DNA from: Poriferisodalis sp965116715
GTDB lineage: Bacteria; Actinomycetota; Acidimicrobiia; Acidimicrobiales; Poriferisodalaceae
NCBI GenBank assembly: GCA_965116715.1
Contig: OZ220724.1
Coordinates: 2,790,001 to 2,854,000, forward strand
Direction of reading: 5' to 3'
DNA: 64,000 nucleotides
Shown here piece after piece: positions 28,512 to 37,198 of the stretch; position 1 is the stretch's first letter; each line of letters begins with the position of its first letter. The translations under genes were made by a program, and so were the position numbers. The notes beneath the pieces are model-generated. The model saw nothing but the letters and a program-made list of their open reading frames with translations, was not told where the DNA came from and searched no databases.

Positions 28512-29785
28512 TCGGGCCGGATCACTGCCCGCCCGTCTGGCCGAAGCCTGAACCGGGAGCGCTCGCCGGCATCCGCATCTGCGACTTCACCGGGCAGCTT
28601 GCGGGCGCCGGCGCCACCAAGATCCTGGCGGCCCTCGGCGCCGAGGTGATCCGCATCGAAGACCCCGTGCGGCAGGGTCGTTGGGACATCCTGCGAGGTA
28701 CACAGCCGTTCGTCGGCGAGCACCGCGGCATCGAAGCCGGAGGCTCATTCAACAACCACAACGCCGGCAAGCTCGGCATCACCCTCAACCTGCGGGACGA
28801 CCGGGCGAAGGACCTGCTGCGTGAACTGGTGGCCGCCAGCGACGCCGTGACCGAGAACTTTGCCGCAGGCGTGATGGAACGGCTCGGCTTCGGTTATGAG
28901 GCGCTGCGCGCCGTCAAGCCCGACATCGTCTACGTCTCGAACTGCGGCTTCGGCGCCGACGGCCCCTACGCCAGCTTTCGCTCGTGGGGCCCGATCGCGC
29001 AGGCCGTGTCCGGCCTGACGTTCCAGTCGGGGCTGCCAGACCAGCCGTCGGCGGGGTGGGGCTATTCCTTCATGGACCACACCGGTGCCTACTACATGGC
29101 GATCGCGATCCTCATGGCGCTGTATCACCGGCGGCGTACCGGCGAGGGTCAGTGGGTGGACCTGGCCTGCATCGAGGCAGCAGGAACGCTCCACGGGGCC
29201 GCGTCGCTGGACTTCACGGTGAACGGCCGCCCGGCCCGGCGAAGCGGGATGCCCAACAGCAACCGGTCCCCATCGCCGGCGATGGCACCGCACGGCATCT
29301 TCGCCTGCGACGGCGACGACGAGTGGGTCGCAATTGCCGTTCGCGACGACGAGGACTGGCAGCGCTTCGCAGGCGCCGTCGGCGAGCCGTGGGCCGGCGA
29401 CGAGCGCTGGCAGCGTCTGAGCGGTCGCCTGGCCCACGAGAGCGAGCTGGAGCAACTCGTCGGCGGCTGGACAGCGACGCGCGCTAAGCACACCGTCGGG
29501 CACCGGCTGGTCGAGGCGGGAGTGCCCGCTGCGCCGGTGCTGCGCCCGAGCGAGCGCATCGACGGCGATCCTCGAACGCACGACTGGGGCCTGTGGGTCA
29601 CCGTGCCGCACAGCGCTGTCGGCGACACGCGGGTCGAGGGCCTGCCGGTCCGCCTGTCGGAGACCGACTGGGCGATCGGCCGCGGTGCTGCGTGCCTGGG
29701 CGAGGACAACCGGTACGTGTTCGGCGACGTGCTCGGGCGCAGCGACGACGAGATTGCCGAGCTGGAAGCCGAAGGCGTCATCTGA
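28508..29785 (+). CDS. CaiB/BaiF CoA-transferase, catalytic-type subunit
   Basis: 425 aa class III CoA-transferase. GTG 28508 overlaps the acyltransferase stop. Hallmarks: GIRICDFTGQLAGAGATKILAALGAEVIRIE, NNHNAGKLGITLNL, VTENFAAGVMERLGFGYEALRAVKPDIVYVS, and the catalytic region SFMDHTGAYYMAIAILMAL with Asp190 at the position of Asp169 of formyl-CoA transferase. TGEGQWVD follows. The ATG of the second transferase overlaps its stop codon (TGATG), suggesting a stoichiometric complex. Its closest match in the window is the second half of the fusion at 1-1611. Confidence 0.9.
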   Translation: MIGPDHCPPVWPKPEPGALAGIRICDFTGQLAGAGATKILAALGAEVIRIEDPVRQGRWDILRGTQPFVGEHRGIEAGGSFNNHNAGKLGITLNLRDDRAKDLLRELVAASDAVTENFAAGVMERLGFGYEALRAVKPDIVYVSNCGFGADGPYASFRSWGPIAQAVSGLTFQSGLPDQPSAGWGYSFMDHTGAYYMAIAILMALYHRRRTGEGQWVDLACIEAAGTLHGAASLDFTVNGRPARRSGMPNSNRSPSPAMAPHGIFACDGDDEWVAIAVRDDEDWQRFAGAVGEPWAGDERWQRLSGRLAHESELEQLVGGWTATRAKHTVGHRLVEAGVPAAPVLRPSERIDGDPRTHDWGLWVTVPHSAVGDTRVEGLPVRLSETDWAIGRGAACLGEDNRYVFGDVLGRSDDEIAELEAEGVI

Positions 29786-31101
29786 TGGCGGCACCCGACG
29801 ACGCTGCCCCGGCAAGCCGCCGGCCCCTCGACGGGCTCCGGGTCATCGAGCTGACCTCGGAACGATGCGCCCTCGCCGGGAAGCTGCTCGCCGACATGGG
29901 CGCGGACGTGATCGTGGTGGAGCCGCCCGGCGGGTCGCCGATGCGTGCCTACGAGCCGTTCGCCGGCGACCAGCCCGACCCCGAACACGCGCTGTGGTGG
30001 TGGCACTACAACACGTCGAAGCGCTCGGTGGTGCTCGACCTCGACGCGGCCGACGGCGCGGGCGACTTCCGGCGCTTGGTCAGCACGTCCGATGTCGTGA
30101 TCGAAGCCGAGCCGCTCGGTCGCTTGGCAGCGCTCGGACTCGACTGGAGCCAGCTTGGCGGAGCGTCGTCGACCACGTCGGCGATGCCAGCCCGACCAGC
30201 GCCCGATGCCACCGGGCGCAACGAACGCCTCGTCTGGGTGTCGATCACCCACAACGGGCGAGAACGCCCCGACCCCCCGGCCACCGATCTCACCGTGCTG
30301 GCTGAAGGCGGTCCCGTGTGGTCGTGCGGCTACGACGATCACGCCCTCCCGCCGGTGCGGGGCGGCGGGAACCAGGGCCTGCAGATGGCCTGCCACTACG
30401 CCATTGCCACGCTGATGGCGGCGCTGATGTGGCGGGAGGATTCGGGCCGCGGGCAGCTCATCGACGTCTCCATGCTGGCTGCGGCCAACCTGACCTGTGA
30501 GTTTGCGACCTACTTCTGGCTGAATCAGCACGTCGAGGTGCAACGCCAGACCGGCCGCCATGCCCTTCCGCAGATCTCCGAGCCCACCCAGGTGCGCTGC
30601 GCCGACGGTCGCTGGCTCAACACCGGGGTGCCACCCCGGCGGGGACCCGAGTTCGCTGCCCTGATGGGTTGGCTGGCCGATCTGGGCCTAGCCGGCGAAT
30701 GCCCCTACACCGAGCTGCTCCGGCTGGGCGAGAGCTACGAGCAGATCGACATCCTCCATCTCGACGCCGACCCGCTCAGCGCCGAAGTGTTCGGAGCGGG
30801 TCGCGACACCGTCAACTTCCTGGCCGAGCGGCTCGGCGCGCATGAGCTGTTCGTGGGCCTGCAGTCGATCGGCCTCGCCTGCGGGATCGTGTATTCGCCC
30901 GAGGAGATGCTGGCCGACGAGCACTTCGTGACCCGCGGCTTCCCGGTCGAGATCGACCACGACGGAACTGCGGTGACCTACCCGGGCGCGCCCTACAAGT
31001 TCTCAGCGACGCCGTGGCGTGCAACCCGCGCACCACGTCTCGGCGAGCACCAGCACCTGCTCGCCGATGGCATCCGGCAGGAAGAAGCGCTCAAGCGGTG
31101 A
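29785..31101 (+). CDS. CaiB/BaiF CoA-transferase paralogue lacking the catalytic Asp
   Basis: 438 aa. The fold is intact: GLRVIELTSERCALAGKLLADMGADVIVVEPPGG, NTSKRSVVLDL, SGRGQLIDVSML. The catalytic-Asp position aligns with Gly198 in GGNQGLQMACHYAIATLMA, so this subunit is unlikely to form the aspartyl-CoA intermediate. It is translated from an ATG overlapping the stop of the catalytic-type gene. The N-terminal half of the fused protein at 1-1611 resembles it and also lacks the Asp (Trp157). A role as the non-catalytic partner of a heterodimer is inferred. Confidence 0.88.
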   Translation: MAAPDDAAPASRRPLDGLRVIELTSERCALAGKLLADMGADVIVVEPPGGSPMRAYEPFAGDQPDPEHALWWWHYNTSKRSVVLDLDAADGAGDFRRLVSTSDVVIEAEPLGRLAALGLDWSQLGGASSTTSAMPARPAPDATGRNERLVWVSITHNGRERPDPPATDLTVLAEGGPVWSCGYDDHALPPVRGGGNQGLQMACHYAIATLMAALMWREDSGRGQLIDVSMLAAANLTCEFATYFWLNQHVEVQRQTGRHALPQISEPTQVRCADGRWLNTGVPPRRGPEFAALMGWLADLGLAGECPYTELLRLGESYEQIDILHLDADPLSAEVFGAGRDTVNFLAERLGAHELFVGLQSIGLACGIVYSPEEMLADEHFVTRGFPVEIDHDGTAVTYPGAPYKFSATPWRATRAPRLGEHQHLLADGIRQEEALKR

Positions 31102-31147
31102 AAGTCCACCCCGGTACCCTGCGGAACCAGATCGGAGTGAGACTGCC

Positions 31148-32257
31148 ATGCTGCGACGCCTCTGCGTAGACAACTACAAGTGCTTTGTCGGTCTCGATGC
31201 TCACTTTGACGAATTCAACCTGCTCATCGGCGACAATGGCAGCGGCAAGTCCGCCATGTTCGGAGTGCTCGGTGCCGTCAGATCTCTCCTGCGTGGGACT
31301 AGCAGGATTACCGATGACGGTGTACTTCCCGCGGGCACTCTCAATCGTTGGCAGGAGTCGGCGATGCAGACCATCGAGATTGAGACAGAACTGCGCGGTG
31401 ACACGTGTACGTACACGCTTGAGGTCGAACACGACGTGGAACAAGGTCGGGCTCGCATTCGGAGGGAGGCGTTGTTTGATGGGGTGTGGCCACTGTTCGA
31501 GTTCGCTGACGGAGATGTTCAGCTCTACAGGGACGACCACAGTCCTGGTCCGGTCTACTCAGCAGATTGGACAGAATCCGCATTGGCGCGAGTTCAGCAC
31601 CGACACGACAACCAACGGTTGGCGCGGTGTGTCGACTTCCTCCGTAACTCCACGATTCTCACGATCCGCCCGGAGTCGGTGCGTGCTCACTCGGATCGTG
31701 AAGATCCGTGGCTCGAATCTGACGCCTCAAACCTCGTCAACTGGTATCGGCACATCGTTCAGGAAAGCCCGCGGCTCGTTGCAGCGTACGAGGGTGCGCT
31801 AGAGGCATCGATTCGCGATTTTCGGAGTATGCGCTTGGAGAAGGTTGGCGTTGCGACGCGCGCGTGCATGGTTGATTTCTGGATCGCCAATCAACAGATT
31901 GCCGTGGCACTGGACGAGCTCTCCGACGGCCAACGTGCATTGATGGTTCTGTACGGCCTTGTCCACCTCGGTCGGCAGCATCTTGGACTGCTGGTTATTG
32001 ATGAGCCCGAGAATTTCTTGAGTCTGCGCGAGATCCAACCATGGCTCGCAGAGATCGAGGAGGCCTGTGAGGAGGGGCTCACCCAAGTCGTGCTTGCATC
32101 GCACCATCCAGAAATCATCGATCTTGTGAGCGGCCATGCTGGTCTCGTGCTGCGTCGGGATTCGGATGGCGCGACCTCATGCACTCGTCCAGACGAGGAG
32201 CTATTCGATGCTGGCGTTGCCTACTCTGAACTCATCGCCCGGGGCTGGGACGAGTGA
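31148..32257 (+). CDS. AAA/SMC-like ATPase of a two-gene ATPase-TOPRIM module
   Basis: 369 aa. ABC-type ATPase parts are all present: Walker A GDNGSGKS (28-35), signature ELSDGQRAL (257-265), Walker B LLVIDEPENF (281-290), and an H-loop at SHH (318-320). N-terminal RRLCVDNYKCFVGLDAHF is the start used by AAA_15/AAA_21 (OLD/RecF-like) proteins. ATG 31148 follows GGAGTGAG. The next gene starts within its stop codon (GTGA). G+C is lower than in neighbours. By analogy with PARIS and OLD-type systems it may sense phage or DNA damage and control the TOPRIM partner; that function is inferred. Confidence 0.85.
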   Translation: MLRRLCVDNYKCFVGLDAHFDEFNLLIGDNGSGKSAMFGVLGAVRSLLRGTSRITDDGVLPAGTLNRWQESAMQTIEIETELRGDTCTYTLEVEHDVEQGRARIRREALFDGVWPLFEFADGDVQLYRDDHSPGPVYSADWTESALARVQHRHDNQRLARCVDFLRNSTILTIRPESVRAHSDREDPWLESDASNLVNWYRHIVQESPRLVAAYEGALEASIRDFRSMRLEKVGVATRACMVDFWIANQQIAVALDELSDGQRALMVLYGLVHLGRQHLGLLVIDEPENFLSLREIQPWLAEIEEACEEGLTQVVLASHHPEIIDLVSGHAGLVLRRDSDGATSCTRPDEELFDAGVAYSELIARGWDE

Positions 32258-32704
32258 GGCGACGATCCGAAATCATCCTGCTCTGCGAAGATCGACAACA
32301 TCAAGCATTCGCATTCCGCTTTTTCGAGCGCATGGGCTGGGCATCCAGAAAGATCCGGCGGTTGCCCGTGGTGGCTGGCAGGGGTTCCGCGGTCCAGATG
32401 ATCATGCAGCGATTCCCAGCAGAAGTCCGCGCACTGCGCCAGCGAGCCGTTGAGGCATGTCTTGTCGTAGTAGTGGACGGCGATGCCGACGGTGCTGCCG
32501 CCCGCCAGCGCCAACTCCGTGAAGCGTGCACGGAAGCAGGCATTGCCGCTCCGCAAGAGATGGATCGGGTGCTCATCTGTGTGCCCACGTGGGAAATTGA
32601 GACTTGGCTCGCCTACTTGGCTGGCGAGGACGTAGACGAGTCCTCCAAGGACTATCCCAAGCTCGACAAGGAGCGCCGGTGTGCATCCCACGCCGCTGAA
32701 CTAG

Positions 32705-33725
32705 ATGGTTAGTTCCAAGGGGTGGGGTCCACCGGTTAGGGGGTGAGGGTGTCCAAGCTCGGGGTGTGTATTCACGCCTCGATCTTGGAGGTTCTTGGCA
32801 TGGGCCCGGACTTGGACACCCTCGCGACTGCACTGTATGTGAGGATCGATGACCTGTTGGCAGCGAATCCCGGTTGGGCGCCGAAGCGGCCCGAGGTGGG
32901 GATCGCGCCGAGGCTGACCGACGCGGAGCTGGTCACCTTGGCGGTGGTCTCGGCGCTTTTGGGCTATGACAACGAATCGCAGTTCGTGCGCTTCGCGCAT
33001 GAGCATCTGCGGCCGTGGTTCCCGTATGTGCCCAACCGCGACGGCTACAACAAGCGGCTGCGGCGCTGCGCCGACACGATCGCCCGGGTCATTGCTGCTT
33101 TGGCGCGCGAGTGCGTCTCGTGGAACGACGACGTCTGGCTGGTGGACTCCACCCCCGTGGGGTGCGGCACCAGCCGCGAGACCGCCAAGCGCTCGGGCCT
33201 CGCCGACTGGGCCGAATACGGCTGGTGCGCGTCGCATTCCCGCTATTTCTGGGGCCTGCGGCTGCACCTGATCGCGACCCCCGCAGGGCTGCCGGTCGCC
33301 TTCGCGCTCGCCGGAGCCAAAGCCGACGAACGCGACGTCTGCGCCGCCATGATCGACCAAGCCGGCCTGGGCCGACGGGGCCAGACCCTCATCGCCGACA
33401 AGGGCTACCGCTCCCAAGCCTTCGAGACCGGCCTCAGCTCGGCCGGCATCACCATGCTGCGGCCCGCCACCCGCACCGAGACCCCGCGGCCCGGTGCCAA
33501 GCTCCTGCGCCCGCTGCGCCAGATCATCGAATCGATCAACTGGACACTCAAAGGCCAACTCAGCCTCGAACGCCACCGCGGCCGCACCCGCACAGGCGTC
33601 GCCGTCCGCATCGCCACCCGCCTGCTCGCCCTCACCGCCGCCATCTGGCACAACGAGACCTACCACCCCCACCGGCCACCACGCTCACTGACCGCCTACG
33701 ACCACTAACCCTTGGAACTAACCAT
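32705..33725. mobile_element. IS982-family insertion sequence, 1021 bp
   Basis: Ends are 17-bp perfect terminal inverted repeats: ATGGTTAGTTCCAAGGG at the left and its complement at the right. CTAG occurs directly outside both ends (32701-32704, 33726-33729) as the likely target duplication; a 2-bp AT duplication with a slightly shorter element is the alternative. One transposase gene fills it. Because CTAG and the ends are intact, insertion is recent and the element is complete. Confidence 0.88.
32800..33708 (+). CDS. IS982-family transposase
   Basis: 302 aa DDE transposase. ATG 32800 has GGAGG nearby. Family blocks: LATALYVRIDDLL, RLTDAELVTLAVVSALLG, LRPWFPYVPNRDGYNKRLRR, VWLVDSTPVGCG with Asp116 as the first catalytic residue, TLIADKGY (second Asp), and QIIESIN (Glu). 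The ending TAAIWHNETYHP is typical of the family. The gene lies in the same direction as the interrupted host gene and its frame is intact. Confidence 0.93.
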   Translation: MGPDLDTLATALYVRIDDLLAANPGWAPKRPEVGIAPRLTDAELVTLAVVSALLGYDNESQFVRFAHEHLRPWFPYVPNRDGYNKRLRRCADTIARVIAALARECVSWNDDVWLVDSTPVGCGTSRETAKRSGLADWAEYGWCASHSRYFWGLRLHLIATPAGLPVAFALAGAKADERDVCAAMIDQAGLGRRGQTLIADKGYRSQAFETGLSSAGITMLRPATRTETPRPGAKLLRPLRQIIESINWTLKGQLSLERHRGRTRTGVAVRIATRLLALTAAIWHNETYHPHRPPRSLTAYDH

Positions 33726-33849
33726 CTAGTCCGGATGTGCCATGAGCGGCACCTGCGACAGCCGTCGCCAGCGTCACTCGAGGACGCCTGCGCGGAATTT
33801 CGTCGGTTGTTCCCCTGAAACCGGGTTTCGCGCCGTGTCGCAGTAGCGG

Positions 33850-34593
33850 CTACTCGTCGGGGTTGTGGAAGCGGGCTGCCTTGGCCAGCTCGCGCACTTC
33901 GGCCCGCTCCTCGGGCGTCAGGCATTCGAAGTCGGGCGCGTGCAGCTTGTCGGTGAGCGACTCGATCTCGTCGCGGGCGTCGGCAAGGTGGCTGACGTCG
34001 GGATAGGGCTTGGGCCAGCCGAAGAACTCGGCGTTCCATTCGCCGGCTGGACCCGACAGGATCGCCTCGAGCGGCCCCATGCCCAGCGCTTGCACGGCAA
34101 CCGCATGCCGGCCGAAGCGCAGCTCGCGCATGATCTGGGCCATGAAGAACGCATGAGCCGGCCCGGGCTCGCCAGGCCGGGGCATGTCCCGCCAGCCGAC
34201 AAAGGTCGGCGCACCCTGCGGGACCGCAGCGTCCACGACCCGCTCGAGCAGCTCACCCAAGCGTTCGGCGCCGTCCATCCCGGCGAGTCGCTTCTCGCCG
34301 TACTCAGTGCAAATGTCCGCCCAGATCAGCGCCCCCTGCGACGGGTTCATCACCGCACGGCCCGCTTCGGTTGCCGAGCGCATGGTGTCGGGATTCCAGA
34401 AGAACGCCGCTGCGACCACGTTGTCGACCGGGCACTCGCCGAGCACGCCCAGCCGTCCGGTTGCGTAGGCCCCGAGACCTTCGGCCATGCCCCGTTGTGC
34501 CGCTTTCTCCAGCGTTGACGGGTCCATCAGCCAGTCCATCGCCAGCATTCCCACTGAGCCGCGCATGCTGCGCGCTACCGCCGTCGTCTCCAT
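33850..34593 (-). CDS. SCO6745-like family protein
   Basis: 247 aa soluble protein. The segments GLGAYATGRLGVLGECPVDN, AAFFWNPDTM and MNPSQGALIWADIC resemble actinobacterial SCO6745-type proteins, whose biochemical function is not known to me. The C-terminal third includes WPKPYPDVSHLADARDE and a helical charged tail ECLTPEERAEVRELAK. It is divergent from the LLM oxidoreductase at 34761, with 167 bp between starts. Confidence 0.7.
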   Translation of the reverse strand: METTAVARSMRGSVGMLAMDWLMDPSTLEKAAQRGMAEGLGAYATGRLGVLGECPVDNVVAAAFFWNPDTMRSATEAGRAVMNPSQGALIWADICTEYGEKRLAGMDGAERLGELLERVVDAAVPQGAPTFVGWRDMPRPGEPGPAHAFFMAQIMRELRFGRHAVAVQALGMGPLEAILSGPAGEWNAEFFGWPKPYPDVSHLADARDEIESLTDKLHAPDFECLTPEERAEVRELAKAARFHNPDE

Positions 34594-34760
34594 GACCGAA
34601 CTCTCCTAGTTTGACTCGCTGGTGACGCTAACCGCCCGGCCGCTGAGCATGCACCGGACGCATCAGGAGCGGCCACGACTGCACGGCCGCGGCGGTCCGA
34701 GAATCTGCCTAACATTAGATTTTGGCCCCGACATCGGCGGCCAGACCCAGGGGGCACGTC

Positions 34761-35873
34761 ATGCACGTCGGTTACTCGGCCGTCTTCCAGAATCCCGAGA
34801 ACGCACTCTCGGACCGTGAGGTCTGGGAGCAGGAGATCCGCATGGTCGAGGAAGCCGAGGATCTCGGCTTCGACTCGATCTGGACGGTGGAGCACCACTT
34901 CACCGACTACACGATGTGCCCCGACCCGGTGCAGTTCCTGACCTGGGTCGCAGGCAAGACAAATCTTCAGCTCGGCACTGCGGTGATCGTGCTGCCCTGG
35001 CACGACCCGATGCGTGTGGCCGAGCAGGTGACCGTGCTGGACAACCTGTCCGACGGCCGGCTCATCCTGGGCATCGGCCGCGGCCTGGCAAGGATCGAAT
35101 ACGAGGGCTTCCGGGTGGATATGAACTCCAGCCGGGAGCGTTTCCTGGAGTACGCCAAGATGCTCATCGAGGGCCTCGAGCAGGGCTACGTGGAGCACGA
35201 CGGCGAGTTCGTGCAGCAGCCCCGCCGCGAGATCCGTCCCCGGCCCGAGCACTCCTTCAAGGGCCGCACCTACGCCGCCGCCGTGTCGCCCGAGGGCATG
35301 CCGCTCATGGCACAGCTCGGCATCGGCCTGCTGGTGATCCCCCAGAAGCCGTGGGAGATCGTCGAGGCCGACTTCGCCGCCTATCACGGCGAGTGGGTCA
35401 AGCACCACACCGCACCGCCGCCTCCGCCGCTGTCGGGCGGGTTCTGCTTCGTCGACACCAAAGCCGATCGTGCTGAGGAGAAGGCGATGGAGCACATCTG
35501 CAACTACTACGGCACGGTCATGAAGCACTACGAGTTCGGCCCCAAGCGGCCGCACGAGGGCGTCAAGGGATACGAGTTCTACGAGGGCATCTCCAAGTAC
35601 ATCGATCGTCACGGTGCCCGCGGTGCCGCTGAGGACTTCGCCCGCCTGATGCCCTTCGGCACGCCCGATCAGGTTCTCGAGAAGATCCAGGTCATCAGGG
35701 ACAAGATCGACATGGCGGCGTTCTTCCCGAACCTGAGCTTCGCGGGCATGACATGGACCGAAGCCCGCCGCAATCGCGACCTGTTCGCCACCGAAGTGCT
35801 GCCGGTGCTCAAGGAGTGGGACACCCCGCCCGTCGGCCTCGCAGCCACCGAACTGGCCACCGCCGCCGCATAG
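34761..35873 (+). CDS. LLM-class flavin-dependent oxidoreductase
   Basis: 370 aa luciferase-like monooxygenase with a TIM barrel binding FMN or F420. ATG 34761 follows AGGGGG. The opening HVGYSAVFQNPENALSDREV and VEEAEDLGFDSIWTVEHHF are family hallmarks, as are TVLDNLSDGRLILGIGRG and the closing FGTPDQVLEKIQVIRDKI. A proline stretch (PPPPPL) sits in an insertion loop. The substrate is unknown. It is transcribed alone, convergent with the DUF4143 gene. Confidence 0.9.
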   Translation: MHVGYSAVFQNPENALSDREVWEQEIRMVEEAEDLGFDSIWTVEHHFTDYTMCPDPVQFLTWVAGKTNLQLGTAVIVLPWHDPMRVAEQVTVLDNLSDGRLILGIGRGLARIEYEGFRVDMNSSRERFLEYAKMLIEGLEQGYVEHDGEFVQQPRREIRPRPEHSFKGRTYAAAVSPEGMPLMAQLGIGLLVIPQKPWEIVEADFAAYHGEWVKHHTAPPPPPLSGGFCFVDTKADRAEEKAMEHICNYYGTVMKHYEFGPKRPHEGVKGYEFYEGISKYIDRHGARGAAEDFARLMPFGTPDQVLEKIQVIRDKIDMAAFFPNLSFAGMTWTEARRNRDLFATEVLPVLKEWDTPPVGLAATELATAAA

Positions 35874-35898
35874 CCAGCCGCCGATCGGTGCTGGGCTG

Positions 35899-37185
35899 TC
35901 AGGGTGCCAGTTGGTCGAGGGGGACGATGGCGATGCCGTCGGCGGTTTCGTATGCGTGACCCGACGTAGTGATCACGATGAGCCGTCGGGGGGCGCCCAC
36001 GCGTTCGGTATCGACGTTGTCGCGCAGCCAGCGCAACGAGTTGACGGCTTTCTCGATGAGCACCGGGCCTCCGAGCTTGATCTCCGCCGCCGCCCAGTCT
36101 CGATGTCCACGGGTGATGATGGCGTCGGTCTCGTGGCCCGCGCTGTCCTGGTAGTAGCGAACTTCGGCTCTGCAGGCCTGCGCGTAGACGCGCAGATCGC
36201 GGATCGCGAGCGACTCGAACAGCAAGCCGAGCGTCTCGAGATCGCTGTGCAGGCCGTGAGGGGTGGCGCCAATCGCAGCGGCTGCCAGTGAGGGGTCGGC
36301 GAAGTAGCGCTTGGGCTTGACTCGCAGCGTCGCCTTGCTGCGCAGATGCGTCGCCCATGCCGCGAGCGGCTCGATGACGAACGCCTCGATGAGCCGCGCG
36401 GTATGGCGCCGGACGGTTTCGCGGCTCGTGGCGCCGCCGGCGCCGGCGGTGTCGTCGATCAGCGTCTTGACCGATGCGGAGGTTGCCTCGTTTCGTCCAA
36501 GCGAGGTGAGCAGGGCGCGCATCTTTGCCGGGTCATGCGCCGCCGGGTCGCCGGTGGCGAGGTCGATGCGGGCGATGTCGTCGAGGTAGTCACGCAGACG
36601 GTCGAGCGCGTCCAGCGGATTCAGCCCGATGAGGTCGGGCAGACCGCCGCGGCAGACGAGGTCAGCCGTGCGCTCGATGACCGAGGCGCCCGAGCGGGCA
36701 GCGTCAGCGCCGCACGGCTCGCCGTCGAGCAGTCCTTGCAGCGAAATGGTGCCCGTCGAGTCCCCGGACTCGAACAGCGACATCGGGCGCATCCGCAAGC
36801 GGGCGACTCGCCCGGCACCGCTGTGATCGGTCAGCTCGTGGGTGGGCTTGACCGAGCCAGTCAAGATGAACTGCCCGCGCGCAGCACGGTCGTCGCAGGC
36901 GTGGCGCATCGCATTCCACAGGCCAGGCGCGAGGTGCCACTCGTCGAGCAGTCGCGGCGTGGCCCCCTCCAGAAAGGACCTCGGCTCGATGGCCAGCCGC
37001 AGCCGGGTGGAGTCGAGGTCGTCGAACCGGATCTCGCTGGCGGCGAAACGCCGGCCCGTCCACGTCTTGCCGCAGGCTCTGGCGCCCTCCACGACCACCG
37101 CTGGCGCGATCTGGAGCAGGCGTGTCATCTGGGCGTCGACCACGCGGGGCAGGTATCCCGCCGGCGTCAGCGAATCCTGCTCCAT
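35899..37185 (-). CDS. DUF4143-type AAA ATPase
   Basis: 428 aa from ATG 37185. Walker A is GARACGKT, Walker B is the PRLLDEW region, and ILTGSVKP is the sensor-1-like strand. The C-terminal DUF4143 half contains RDYLDDIARIDLA, RYFADPSLAAAAIG, LGLLFESLAIRDLRVYAQA and TDAIITRGHRDWAAAEIKLGG, which has a nuclease-like acidic pattern (D..E.K). Such ATPases occur in accessory regions and their role is not settled. A start at 37215 is possible but 37185 fits a leaderless promoter. G+C drops sharply at its 5' side, next to HicAB. Confidence 0.85.
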   Translation of the reverse strand: MEQDSLTPAGYLPRVVDAQMTRLLQIAPAVVVEGARACGKTWTGRRFAASEIRFDDLDSTRLRLAIEPRSFLEGATPRLLDEWHLAPGLWNAMRHACDDRAARGQFILTGSVKPTHELTDHSGAGRVARLRMRPMSLFESGDSTGTISLQGLLDGEPCGADAARSGASVIERTADLVCRGGLPDLIGLNPLDALDRLRDYLDDIARIDLATGDPAAHDPAKMRALLTSLGRNEATSASVKTLIDDTAGAGGATSRETVRRHTARLIEAFVIEPLAAWATHLRSKATLRVKPKRYFADPSLAAAAIGATPHGLHSDLETLGLLFESLAIRDLRVYAQACRAEVRYYQDSAGHETDAIITRGHRDWAAAEIKLGGPVLIEKAVNSLRWLRDNVDTERVGAPRRLIVITTSGHAYETADGIAIVPLDQLAP

Positions 37186-37192
37186 CGGGCAA

Positions 37193-37198
37193 AATATA
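37193..37198 (-). promoter_or_regulatory. Candidate -10 element for leaderless transcription of the DUF4143 gene
   Basis: On the minus strand TATATT at 37198-37193 is followed 7 nt later by ATG 37185, the spacing expected for a leaderless mRNA, common in actinobacteria. It lies in an AT-rich stretch with runs of T and a TATGCATA palindrome. This is inference from spacing only. Confidence 0.4.

Larger units (their letters stand above)
32254..33818 (+). pseudogene. TOPRIM-like protein gene split by an IS982-type element
   Basis: The first 150 codons run from GTG 32254 to about 32703; the IS adds Asp-Gly and a stop. Removing the IS and one CTAG copy restores a reading frame that continues at 33730 (VRMCHERHLRQPS; ACAEFRRLFP) to the stop at 33816-33818, giving 179 aa. 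TOPRIM-like residues are visible: Glu12 in IILLCEDRQH, and Asp75 and Asp77 in VVVVDGDADG; WEIETWLAYL follows at about 113-122. The resident copy loses only its last 29 residues and may be inactive. It would be the effector of the preceding ATPase. Confidence 0.85.

Noticed and set aside
32705..33725. Alternative reading of the IS ends with a 2-bp AT target duplication
   Set aside because: It would also restore the frame, but it leaves an unexplained CTAG on both sides; the 4-bp CTAG reading is simpler. The alternative is not excluded.
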